Positions 8,001-15,822 are shown, numbered from the stretch's first letter. The stretch is DNA of 20,362 nucleotides from an uncultured Lachnospiraceae bacterium (GCA_902496125.1 CABUZU010000022.1:1-20362), one strand, 5' to 3'. Numbers and translations: made by a program. The notes: generated by a model not told the origin, from the letters alone.

Positions 8001-10379
8001 TTAGCAAGCACTAGAGTAGGAAGTACGTGCAATAATATCATCTTGTACTTCTTTTCCTAATTCAACAAAATATGCAGTATAGCCTGCTACTCGAATTAGT
8101 AAGCCCTTATAATTTTCTGGATGCTTTTGTGCATCTAAAAGTACATCTTTATCCACAACATTAAACTGTACATGGAATACACCCAAAGAACACATACTCT
8201 TTAAAAATCCCATTAAAGATTCTGTTGAATGTTCATCCTGATTAAATACAGGGTCTAATTTTAAGTTTAGAAGTGTACCCTGACTAAAGCGTGAGTGAGG
8301 AATATTAGAAACGGATTTAATAATCGCTCCCATACCTTCCTTATCTGTTCCCGAACTTGGACTTACACCATCTGCTAATGGAGTAAATGCATTTCTTCCT
8401 GAAGGTAATGCTCCTACTTCTAGACCAAAAGGAGTATTTCCTGAAACTGGTAAAATGCCAGAAGTCATTGGTCCAAATTTACTATCATAAGACTCAATTA
8501 AATCTGCAATAAAGGTAAATAAATCTGCGGTCAGTTCATTTACATCTTCATCATCGTTACCATATTTAGGTGCATCTAAGCAAAGTTTTTGAATGTCTTC
8601 ATAACCTTTAAAGTCTTTAGAAATTGCTTCTACTATTTGCTCCATCGTTACTAGTTTTTTATCATAAACTAAGTATTTTACAGCATAGACACTATTTACT
8701 AAGTCTGCTACACCAATGGCGTCTAGACCATTTCCAATATTATATTTCGCTCCACCCCATGCATAGTCTTTGGCATTATTAATACAATCTTCAAAAGACA
8801 TAGATAAAACTGGGCATACTCTCTCAAATCCAATATCATCATTTACATGGTTTCCTGCTACCATTGCATTGATAACATAGGTAATTTGTGCTTTTACTGC
8901 CTCTAAAAACTCTTCAAAATTCTTAAAAGTACAAGGATCACCAGTTTCAATGGATGCAAGTTTATCATATTTTCTACTTCTACCATTATTCATAGTAAAT
9001 TCAACAACTGCACCTAAATTATAGTCAGCATAAGAAGTATAACAACGCTGTTTTCCTGCTAAGTTTGTTTCTACACAACCGCAAGGATTCCAGTTATAAG
9101 CTTCTCTTAGTGGAATCTTCTTGTTTAGCATCATCTGAATACCAATTTCATCTGAATGGAAAGCTGGGAAACCGGTTCCAAGTTTCATAACTTCTACTAC
9201 TTTCTTTAAGAAAGCATTCGAATTTCTTGACATATTATAACGTACGGATAAAGATGGCTGATAAAGCTGTACATCCATGGTTGCCTGTAAAATCATAAAA
9301 GAAAGGTCATTTACTGCATCCATTCCTCTTTCATCAATACCACCAACACATACATTTTGGAACATTGGATATCCAGCAGAATACTTAGCAGTTACTGCAT
9401 CTTGGAATAAGCAAGGTTCACTAAATTTAACCCATAAGCAATCTAATAATTCCTGTGCTTCATCTTCGGTAATTCTTCCTGCTTCTAAATCTGCTTTATA
9501 ATAAGGATACAGATACTGGTCCATACGACCTGGATTATAACTTGCTGCATTTTGTTCCATAAAAATGCAAATTTGATAAAAATACAATGCTTGTAACGCT
9601 TCTCTAAATGTTCTTGCTGGTTTTTCTGGTACTCTATCACAAGTAGTAGCAATTAACGTTAATTCAGACTTTCTCACTGGATCTGTTTCATCTGCCGCAA
9701 GTCTTAAAGCTTCCCTTGCATAACGTTTCGCTAATTTTACAACCGCGTTGGCACTAATTGTAAGAGCTTTTAAATAAACGATTTTCTCATAATGACCTGG
9801 CTTTGTGATATCTAATCCTTCTCTTACCTTTTCAATTCTTTTAAGAACACCTTCAATACCTTCACTAATAATCATTTCGTATCCGGCAGTGGTTTCCCCC
9901 CAACCTCTAACTGCTTTACGATTAATGTAAAGTACACCACAATCTCTTAAAATCTTGGTCTCTTCTGGAATTTGAACCAACCATTTTTCAAAAGTAGATT
10001 TACCTTTCCAATAAGGACGAATTTCATCTACAAAACGTTGTCTATCAAGGTCTGTTAAGAAAAACGGGTCATACTTTCTATCACTGATGGTATCTAATTC
10101 ATCATCCAATACTGACCAACAAGTATCTGGATTTAACAATCCACCACGTTGTTTACTGCCAGCATTACCAACAATTAATTCATCATCCCAGATTTTAACT
10201 GTTTTTTCCATGCATTGTTTTTCAAAAGCATAAGCTTTTTGAACAACCCATGGCTGACCTTCATTTTCTTTGCATCCACGTGTCAATAAAACCGCATTCT
10301 CAAGATCCATTTCTGGACGAGTATTTAAGACACGATTTTTAAGACGATTGATACGTGTTAAATAACTTTTTTCTGACAT
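8001..10379 (-). CDS. Glycyl radical enzyme, HypD-related; probable dehydratase of an N-methylated hydroxyproline
   Basis: 792 residues with the whole GRE fold. The thiyl cysteine and putative general base are in GCVE (Cys435, Glu437), as in dehydratases such as HypD and glycerol dehydratase. The glycyl loop RVAGYTAYFV places the radical on Gly766, followed by a 26-residue tail ending SSAC. The adjacent proC homologue is the hallmark of trans-4-hydroxyproline dehydratase, which makes pyrroline-5-carboxylate. Compared with Clostridioides difficile HypD as I recall it, Ser334 and Phe340 have counterparts, but Asp278 aligns with Ala279, and the segment around His160 (about 145-180) contains no histidine. 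Loss of residues near the amine suggests an altered, perhaps N-methylated, substrate. The ATG at 10379 has GGAGGT 7 bp upstream; the earlier ATG at 10394 lies within that RBS. Oxygen-sensitive, cytosolic. Confidence 0.9.
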   Translation of the reverse strand: MSEKSYLTRINRLKNRVLNTRPEMDLENAVLLTRGCKENEGQPWVVQKAYAFEKQCMEKTVKIWDDELIVGNAGSKQRGGLLNPDTCWSVLDDELDTISDRKYDPFFLTDLDRQRFVDEIRPYWKGKSTFEKWLVQIPEETKILRDCGVLYINRKAVRGWGETTAGYEMIISEGIEGVLKRIEKVREGLDITKPGHYEKIVYLKALTISANAVVKLAKRYAREALRLAADETDPVRKSELTLIATTCDRVPEKPARTFREALQALYFYQICIFMEQNAASYNPGRMDQYLYPYYKADLEAGRITEDEAQELLDCLWVKFSEPCLFQDAVTAKYSAGYPMFQNVCVGGIDERGMDAVNDLSFMILQATMDVQLYQPSLSVRYNMSRNSNAFLKKVVEVMKLGTGFPAFHSDEIGIQMMLNKKIPLREAYNWNPCGCVETNLAGKQRCYTSYADYNLGAVVEFTMNNGRSRKYDKLASIETGDPCTFKNFEEFLEAVKAQITYVINAMVAGNHVNDDIGFERVCPVLSMSFEDCINNAKDYAWGGAKYNIGNGLDAIGVADLVNSVYAVKYLVYDKKLVTMEQIVEAISKDFKGYEDIQKLCLDAPKYGNDDEDVNELTADLFTFIADLIESYDSKFGPMTSGILPVSGNTPFGLEVGALPSGRNAFTPLADGVSPSSGTDKEGMGAIIKSVSNIPHSRFSQGTLLNLKLDPVFNQDEHSTESLMGFLKSMCSLGVFHVQFNVVDKDVLLDAQKHPENYKGLLIRVAGYTAYFVELGKEVQDDIIARTSYSSAC

Positions 10380-10395
10380 GTATTTTACCTCCATT

Positions 10396-11202
10396 CTATA
10401 ACTTTCCTAATTCTTTACTACGAGCAACGCAAGCTCTCATACCTTCTTTGATACAATTCTCAAAGCCTAATTCTTCCATCTTATCTAAAGCAGCAAGTGT
10501 CGTTCCACCTGGAAGACGAAGTTTTCCTTCTAAGGTTTCAATACTCATTCCTGAGTTTAAAATTGTTTCTGCACTTCCCTTCATAGTCTGTGCAAATAAT
10601 CGTAAAGCTGTCGTTCTATCAAATCCCATTGCTGCACCTTCATCTGCAACAAGACGAGCCATATAATAAAAATATCCAGGTGCTGATCCATTTAATGAAA
10701 CAACTTCATCCATTAAAGATTCTTCAATTTCTTCTACAATTCCACAACTAGATAAGAAGGCATCTACTTTCTTAAAATCTTCTTCAGTTACCAATTTGGA
10801 TTTAGCAACAGCAAAAGAACCCATTCCTTCTTGTGCAGTTAAAGTAGGCATACAACGAACAACCTTGCATTCTCCTTCTAAATGAGTTGCAAACCATTCT
10901 GTACTAATACCAGCTGCAACAGAAAGTAAAATTGTATCTTTTGTCATTCCCTTCTTAATATCCGATGCGACCTTACTAATTACTTGTGGGGTTACTGCTA
11001 CTAAAACTATTTCTGAGTTTTGTACTAATTCTTCAATGGATTCATATACTGTATATCCATTCTCTTTAAATTCATCTCTTACTTTATCTACTACATCAAA
11101 AATCCCAATATCAGAGCGTGAAATAGATTTACCTTTATCAACTCCTGTAAGAATTGCTCTAACAATATTTCCAGCTCCAATACATCCTACTTTCGTACTC
11201 AT
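10396..11202 (-). CDS. Divergent pyrroline-5-carboxylate reductase (ProC family)
   Basis: 268 residues, NAD(P)H-dependent reductase that normally turns pyrroline-5-carboxylate into proline. The N-terminal Rossmann motif is GAGNIVRAI, and the C-terminal dimerisation domain is intact. Substrate-facing motifs deviate: the usual MPNTPA reads MPTLTA, GSGPAY reads GSAPGY, and the SPGGTT loop reads LPGGTT. These are changes expected if the substrate is not plain P5C, for example its N-methyl iminium form; alternatively the protein is simply a divergent P5C reductase. First gene of the operon, with AAGGAAGG before the ATG, and 16 bp from the GRE start. Confidence 0.88.
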   Translation of the reverse strand: MSTKVGCIGAGNIVRAILTGVDKGKSISRSDIGIFDVVDKVRDEFKENGYTVYESIEELVQNSEIVLVAVTPQVISKVASDIKKGMTKDTILLSVAAGISTEWFATHLEGECKVVRCMPTLTAQEGMGSFAVAKSKLVTEEDFKKVDAFLSSCGIVEEIEESLMDEVVSLNGSAPGYFYYMARLVADEGAAMGFDRTTALRLFAQTMKGSAETILNSGMSIETLEGKLRLPGGTTLAALDKMEELGFENCIKEGMRACVARSKELGKL

Positions 11203-11227
11203 TTTTCCTTCCTTTCTAAGCTAGTAT

Positions 11228-11242
11228 GGTATCTTTGATACC
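11228..11242. promoter_or_regulatory. Operator palindrome, copy 1 (GGTATC-TTT-GATACC)
   Basis: Perfect 6-3-6 inverted repeat in the 5' untranslated region of the proC-GRE operon, about 40-55 bp downstream of the predicted start site and 26 bp before the proC ATG. An identical pair of arms occurs at 11403-11417. The likely binder is the TetR regulator at 12963; from this position it would act as a roadblock or on an unseen promoter. Confidence 0.7.
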
Positions 11243-11288
11243 TTAAATACGCTTATTTATATTTATTTTTCACTTCTTGCTTGGCTTT

Positions 11289-11318
11289 ATTATAAGCCTA
11301 TTTTTACAAATTTGTCAA
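11289..11318 (-). promoter_or_regulatory. Promoter of the proC-GRE-activase-MFS-BCCT operon
   Basis: Minus strand consensus TTGACA (11318-11313), an 18-bp spacer and perfect TATAAT (11294-11289). The -10 is flanked by a GGCTT/AAGCC dyad (11283-11298). The predicted leader is about 80 nt and contains operator copy 1. Confidence 0.75.
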
Positions 11319-11369
11319 TATAAAGTATTAATTTTCTAAAAAAATATCAAAATCATCTAAAATTTCCTC

Positions 11370-11398
11370 TTGACATTTTAAATACTCTTGTATATAAT
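11370..11398 (+). promoter_or_regulatory. Promoter of the MttB-family gene
   Basis: Perfect consensus TTGACA (11370-11375), a 17-bp spacer and TATAAT (11393-11398). This is the strongest promoter in the window. Operator copy 2 starts 5 bp after the -10 and covers the transcription start. Confidence 0.88.
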
Positions 11399-11402
11399 TC
11401 AT

Positions 11403-11417
11403 GGTATCACAGATACC
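11403..11417. promoter_or_regulatory. Operator palindrome, copy 2 (GGTATC-ACA-GATACC)
   Basis: Same arms and 3-nt spacer as the copy at 11228-11242, placed over the predicted transcription start of the MttB-family gene, a classical repressor position. The flanks are also alike (AT before, T after). Confidence 0.78.
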
Positions 11418-11441
11418 TAAATATGAGGAGGAACAAAAAGA

Positions 11442-12851
11442 ATGCAAAGATATCAAATTTTAACTCAGAGCGAAATTGAAAAAATCCATGACACTTCTTT
11501 ACGCATTATGGAAGAAGTCGGAATTATTATGCCTTATGAACCTGCTAAAGAAGTTTTAAAGAAAGCAGGTGCTAAAATTGATGGAGATACCGTTTACTTC
11601 CCACGTAAATTAGTAGAAGATCAGTTAAAAAATGTACCTTCTTCTTTTACTATGTACGCTAGAAATCCTGAAAAGAACGTTACTCTTACAACTGAAAATA
11701 CTCTTTATGCTGGACCAAACTGCTCACCTTTCGTTACAGACCTTGATCGCGGTCGTCGTGATGGTACACTTGAAGATTACATTAACTTTATTAAAATTTG
11801 TGACCGTTTAGAGAACGTAGATATTCAGAGCCAGATTCCTTGTGAACCTTCTGATATCGACCCTGAAAAACGTCCTAATACCATGTTATATAACACATTT
11901 AAATACAGTGAAAAACCAATGATGGGAAGTTCATTAGGATACGAAGCTTCTAAACAGAATATTGAAATGGCTGCTATGGTTTTTGGTGGAATGGATGTTA
12001 TTCGTGAAAAACCAGTTATCTGCTCTATTCCTTGTACTTTAACACCACTTGCTTATGACCAGAAAATGCTTGGTGCTATCGTAGCTTATGCAGAAGCTGG
12101 ACAGCCTCAGTTAGTAAACTCTCTTGCAATCGCTGGTATGACAGCTCCTGCAACCTTAGTTGGTCTTGTAGCTGTACAGAATGCAGAAGTTTTAGCTGGT
12201 ATCGTACTTGCTCAGTGCATTAATCCTGGAACTCCTATTGTTTACTCTGCTGCTGGTTCTAATGCTGAAATGAGCAACGGTGTTCTATCTATCGGCTCTC
12301 CTGAAAATGCATTAGTTTCCTTAATGAATGGACAATTAGCTAAATTCTATCAGATTCCTTGCAGAATCAGTGGTGCTCTTACCGACTCTAAGATTGTAGA
12401 TGCTCAGGCTGGTTTTGAATCTGCTGTAACTTTAGCAATGGGACAGATGGCTGGCGGAAACTTCATCCTTCATGGTGTAGGTATTCTCGAGACTTACAAC
12501 TGCGCTTCTTACGAAAAATTAATCATTGATAATGAATTAATCGGATACATGAAACGAATCGGTCGCGGAGTTACTGTAGATGATGAAACTCTTGCATTTG
12601 ATGTTATTAAAGAAGTAGGTTGTGGTGGAACATTCTTAGTAGAAGACCATACTGTAGAACATTTCAGAGAAGAATTCTATATGCCTACAATTAGTGACCG
12701 TTTAACTTATGAACAGTGGATGAATAAAGGTGGCGAAAGAATCGAAAAGAGAGCTAATAGAAGATGGAAAGAAATTCTTGCTAACTATGGTGAATCTACT
12801 TTAGATTCTGATATCGATAGAGACTTAAGAAAATATATGGAAACACACTAA
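11442..12851 (+). CDS. MttB-superfamily methyltransferase without pyrrolysine (probable betaine demethylase)
   Basis: 469 residues matching the trimethylamine methyltransferase (MttB) family throughout. No in-frame amber codon interrupts it, so it belongs to the non-pyrrolysine branch, whose characterised members (glycine betaine MtgB, proline betaine MtpB, carnitine MtcB) move a methyl group from a quaternary amine to a corrinoid protein. The context (BCCT carrier, HypD-like GRE, ProC) suggests an N,N-dimethyl hydroxyproline substrate, but this is inference. No corrinoid protein, RamA-like reactivase or second methyltransferase is in the window. The ATG has GAGGAGG 9 bp upstream. Perfect promoter, strong RBS and frequent CGT/CAG codons suggest high expression. 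Ends at a strong terminator. Confidence 0.88.
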   Translation: MQRYQILTQSEIEKIHDTSLRIMEEVGIIMPYEPAKEVLKKAGAKIDGDTVYFPRKLVEDQLKNVPSSFTMYARNPEKNVTLTTENTLYAGPNCSPFVTDLDRGRRDGTLEDYINFIKICDRLENVDIQSQIPCEPSDIDPEKRPNTMLYNTFKYSEKPMMGSSLGYEASKQNIEMAAMVFGGMDVIREKPVICSIPCTLTPLAYDQKMLGAIVAYAEAGQPQLVNSLAIAGMTAPATLVGLVAVQNAEVLAGIVLAQCINPGTPIVYSAAGSNAEMSNGVLSIGSPENALVSLMNGQLAKFYQIPCRISGALTDSKIVDAQAGFESAVTLAMGQMAGGNFILHGVGILETYNCASYEKLIIDNELIGYMKRIGRGVTVDDETLAFDVIKEVGCGGTFLVEDHTVEHFREEFYMPTISDRLTYEQWMNKGGERIEKRANRRWKEILANYGESTLDSDIDRDLRKYMETH

Positions 12852-12875
12852 TTATTGTATACATATGTAAATACC

Positions 12876-12913
12876 AAACTTCTGGCAATTTAAATTGACC
12901 AGAAGTTTTTTTT
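12876..12913 (+). terminator. Intrinsic terminator after the MttB-family gene
   Basis: AAACTTCTGG (12876-12885) pairs with CCAGAAGTTT (12899-12908) and is followed by an 8-nt T-run (12906-12913). The loop itself is a 12-nt palindrome, CAATTTAAATTG, which lengthens the hairpin. It also contains the -35 box of the tetR promoter. Confidence 0.9.
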
Positions 12914-12923
12914 AATGTATACT
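12895..12923 (+). promoter_or_regulatory. Promoter of the TetR gene
   Basis: TTGACC (12895-12900), a 17-bp spacer, TATACT (12918-12923), embedded in the preceding terminator. No copy of the GGTATC palindrome is present here, so autoregulation through that site is not indicated. Confidence 0.65.
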
Positions 12924-12962
12924 AATTAAGTTATTATAAAAAATTTTAGAGGAATTTACATC

Positions 12963-13601
12963 ATGGCAACAAGTAAAAAAACAGAATTAATTTTAAAGAC
13001 ATATGAACTGTTAAAAACTTACAGTCCTAAAGACGTCACGATCCGAATGATTGCTTCTGCTTCCAATTGTGCAACTACAACTATTTACAAGCACTTTTCA
13101 GATGTAGAAGAACTCATTTTATTTTCTTCCATTAAATACATCGAAGATTTTATCGTGGAATCCCAAGCCATTGCAAGGGAATGTCATAATGCACTGGATA
13201 TGCGAAGAATTATGTGGCAATCTTTTGCCAAATATGCATTTCAAAATGTAGAAGTTTTTGAATTTCTTTTTTGGAGCAGCAATACTACTAGACTTGGCGA
13301 TACCATCTATGATTACTATCAACTTTTCCCAGATGAATGGCAAAAATTAGATGGTCTATTTACCAGTGTCTATTTCAATGATGATATTGAAGAGAGAAAT
13401 CGAATTATGACACATCGTGTAGCCGCTTCGGGCTATATTAAACACGATGATGCCAATATCCTCAGTGATATGGAATGTCAAATTTTCCATGGATTATTAA
13501 TGAAATACAGAACCTTGTACCGCGACCCTAAAATGGCCAAACAAGGCGAAGAAGAATTTATGAAAATGATTGACTCATTAATTGAACATTACCGCATATA
13601 A
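12963..13601 (+). CDS. TetR/AcrR-family transcriptional regulator
   Basis: 212 residues. The N-terminal HTH is clear (about 10-55: TYELLKTYSPKDVTIRMIA, then the recognition helix CATTTIYKHFSDVEELI). The C-terminal ligand domain is specific to this protein and not assignable. It lies directly after the MttB-family gene and is the only regulator within the betaine locus, so it is the best candidate to bind the two GGTATC-N3-GATACC sites and to release them on binding the substrate or an intermediate. RBS AGAGGA about 9 bp before the ATG. Its last 24 bp overlap the convergent aquaporin gene. Confidence 0.88.
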   Translation: MATSKKTELILKTYELLKTYSPKDVTIRMIASASNCATTTIYKHFSDVEELILFSSIKYIEDFIVESQAIARECHNALDMRRIMWQSFAKYAFQNVEVFEFLFWSSNTTRLGDTIYDYYQLFPDEWQKLDGLFTSVYFNDDIEERNRIMTHRVAASGYIKHDDANILSDMECQIFHGLLMKYRTLYRDPKMAKQGEEEFMKMIDSLIEHYRI

Positions 13602-14291
13602 TTTTACTGCCGCTATTGCTCCAATTAATGGTCCTACTACTGGTACAATACAACCATATTTAAAATTAGAATCGCCCTTATTTTCAATAGGAAGTAATGT
13701 ATGTGCTAGTCGTGGTGCCAAATCTCTAGCTGGATTTAGAGCAGCACCTGTCACTCCCCCAAAGCACATTCCAGTAGCCATAATAATACCAAATATGTAA
13801 ACATATTTCAGCCCACCAACAAGTCCTACAATTTGACCCACTCCTTTAATAGAAAATATCAAAAAGAACGTTACCATTGCTTCCTGCAAGATATTTTGTG
13901 GAATATTTTGCACTGCTGGAGTGGTACAAAAAGCTGCAAGTTTCACACTTGCTTCTTTCGTGGCATCAAACTGGTCTTTAAAAAATACATAAACCAGACA
14001 AGCACCTAAAAATCCACCCGCCATTTGACAAATAATATATCCTGGAACCAACTTCCAACTAATCGTATGGTCTATTGCAAAGGCGATGGTAAGTGCTGGA
14101 TTAAAATGTGCTCCAGAAATGTCACCAAATATAAAAGCTGGAATCATAACCGCTAGTCCCCAAGCGATATTAATCTGTAAAACACCAGCCCCTTTATGAC
14201 CTGACTTATCAAAGGTTGCATTCGCAATTGAACTATTTCCTAAAAAAATCAGCATACAAGTCCCTAAAAACTCTGCAATATAGGGTAACAT
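13578..14291 (-). CDS. Aquaglyceroporin (MIP family, glycerol-facilitator type)
   Basis: 237 residues, six-helix channel with both NPA boxes: HFNPAL (64-66) and LNPARDLAPR (186-190). The Asp after the second box (NPARD) is the mark of glycerol facilitators rather than pure water channels. It passes glycerol or similar small neutral solutes through the cytoplasmic membrane. Good RBS (AAAGGAG). No clear promoter of its own is visible in the 73 bp after the glucosidase stop, so it may depend on read-through of the terminator at 14318-14350. Its 3' end overlaps tetR by 24 bp on the opposite strand. Confidence 0.9.
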   Translation of the reverse strand: MLPYIAEFLGTCMLIFLGNSSIANATFDKSGHKGAGVLQINIAWGLAVMIPAFIFGDISGAHFNPALTIAFAIDHTISWKLVPGYIICQMAGGFLGACLVYVFFKDQFDATKEASVKLAAFCTTPAVQNIPQNILQEAMVTFFLIFSIKGVGQIVGLVGGLKYVYIFGIIMATGMCFGGVTGAALNPARDLAPRLAHTLLPIENKGDSNFKYGCIVPVVGPLIGAIAAVKLYAVMFN

Positions 14292-14317
14292 TCTTTCTCT
14301 CCTTTCCTCTTTTGCAT

Positions 14318-14350
14318 AAAAAAAGGGGATAGTCCTAAGACTTCCCCTTC
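14318..14350 (-). terminator. Intrinsic terminator of the beta-glucoside operon
   Basis: Minus strand AAGGGGA (14349-14343) pairs with TCCCCTT (14329-14323), with an additional AGTC/GACT pairing in the loop and a 7-nt T-run (14324-14318). Confidence 0.85.
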
Positions 14351-14364
14351 TTATTTAATTACAC

Positions 14365-15795
14365 TTACAGTTCTTCACCATTTGTAGCAACAACTTTCTT
14401 GTACCACTCAAATGATTTCTTTTTATAACGATTTCCTGTTCCAGTTCCATCATCATTTAAATCAACATAGATGAAACCATAACGTTTTCTAAGTTCACCT
14501 GTTGTAAAGGAAACAACATCGATGCAACCCCAAGGAGTATATCCCATTAAGTCAACACCATCGATTTCTACTGCTTTTTTCATTTCCTCAATATGAGCTT
14601 TTAAATAATCAATACGATAGCTATCATCACAGGTGTTATCTGCTTCTAATTTATCAATAGCACCAAATCCATTTTCTACAATAAATAGTGGAATTTCGTA
14701 TCTTTCATATAAGGTAGCAAGTGAATAACGAAGACCTACAGGATCAATCTGCCATCCCCAATCAGAAGCTTTTACATAAGGATTCTTAATCGAGTGAGCA
14801 TTTCCACCATTTACATCGGTATTTACCTGGTCAATATCTGCTTTTACTGCGTTAGACATATAGTAGCTAAATCCAAGGTAATCGACCTTACCCTGTGCTA
14901 AAATTTCTTCATCGCCTGGTTCCATGACAGGGGCATTTCCTTCTCTTTCCCACTGCTTTTTAGCATAAGCTGGATAGTGACCACGACAATGTACATCAGA
15001 AAAATAAAATCTTTCGTGCATAGACTCTAATGCAATCATCATATCATCTGGGTTGCAAGAATAAGGATAAAATGGAACAAATGAGCACATACAACCAATC
15101 ATAAAATCTGGGTTAATTTCATGTCCTTTTTTCACTACCAATGCAGAAGCTACTAATTCATGATGAACAACTTGATACAATGCTTTTTTAGGATCTTCAA
15201 ATTCAGAGAATTTGATTCCTGAGTTTGTCCAACCAAAAATATCGGTATCGGTATTGCTCTGGTTATTGATTTCATTAAATGTCATCCAATATTTTACTTT
15301 ATCTTTATAACGTTCCATTACGCAAGTTGCATAACGTACAAAGAAATCAATTAACTTACGGTTCATCCATCCACCATATTTCTTGGTTAGATAGTAAGGC
15401 ATTTCAAAATGACTGAGGGTAATAACGGGTTCAATTCCATATTTATGCATAGTATCAAACATATCATCATAGAATTTTAATCCTGCTTCATTTGGTTCTA
15501 ATTCATCTCCATTAGGGAAGATACGACTCCAAGAAATTGAAGTACGGAAACATTTAAATCCTAATTCACCAAATAATGCAATATCATCTTTATAAGTATG
15601 ATAAAAGTCAATTCCTTTATGATTTGGATAACGTTCTCCTTCTACAACACCATCAGTGATACGACGTGGAACTCCATGAGCACCAGCTGTTAACACATCA
15701 CTAACACTTGGTCCACGACCATCTTCATTCCATCCACCTTCTAATTGGTGTGCAGCTACTGCACCACCCCATAAAAAATCTTTTGGTAAAGCCAT
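14365..15795 (-). CDS. bglA: 6-phospho-beta-glucosidase (GH1)
   Basis: 476 residues, cytosolic glycoside hydrolase family 1 enzyme that splits phosphorylated beta-glucosides delivered by the PTS. N-terminal FLWGGAVAAHQLEG; catalytic acid/base Glu175 in TFNEINN; nucleophile Glu374 in FIVENGFG. The C-terminal stretch VSFTTGELRKRYGFIYVD contains the Ser/Lys/Tyr phosphate-binding set that separates 6-phospho enzymes from plain glucosidases. It lies 27 bp after the PTS gene with RBS AAGGAGG, in the order expected for a bgl operon. Confidence 0.94.
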   Translation of the reverse strand: MALPKDFLWGGAVAAHQLEGGWNEDGRGPSVSDVLTAGAHGVPRRITDGVVEGERYPNHKGIDFYHTYKDDIALFGELGFKCFRTSISWSRIFPNGDELEPNEAGLKFYDDMFDTMHKYGIEPVITLSHFEMPYYLTKKYGGWMNRKLIDFFVRYATCVMERYKDKVKYWMTFNEINNQSNTDTDIFGWTNSGIKFSEFEDPKKALYQVVHHELVASALVVKKGHEINPDFMIGCMCSFVPFYPYSCNPDDMMIALESMHERFYFSDVHCRGHYPAYAKKQWEREGNAPVMEPGDEEILAQGKVDYLGFSYYMSNAVKADIDQVNTDVNGGNAHSIKNPYVKASDWGWQIDPVGLRYSLATLYERYEIPLFIVENGFGAIDKLEADNTCDDSYRIDYLKAHIEEMKKAVEIDGVDLMGYTPWGCIDVVSFTTGELRKRYGFIYVDLNDDGTGTGNRYKKKSFEWYKKVVATNGEEL

Positions 15796-15822
15796 TTAAT
15801 ATTTCCTCCTTCAAAATCTAAT

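Noticed and set aside
10080..10100. Extra TetR operator half-sites (GGTATC or GATACC) inside coding regions, for example within the GRE gene, tetR and bglF
   Set aside because: Only single arms or direct repeats were found there. Six-base words are expected by chance; the full palindrome was seen only in the divergent promoter region.
8001..10379. GRE as choline TMA-lyase (CutC) or as ordinary glycerol/propanediol dehydratase
   Set aside because: No microcompartment or aldehyde/alcohol dehydrogenase genes accompany it, whereas a ProC homologue is directly attached. The GCVE core alone does not separate dehydratases, but the context favours a hydroxyproline-type substrate.
11442..12851. True pyrrolysine-containing trimethylamine methyltransferase
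   Set aside because: The reading frame is full length with no internal TAG, and no pylTSBCD genes are in the window.
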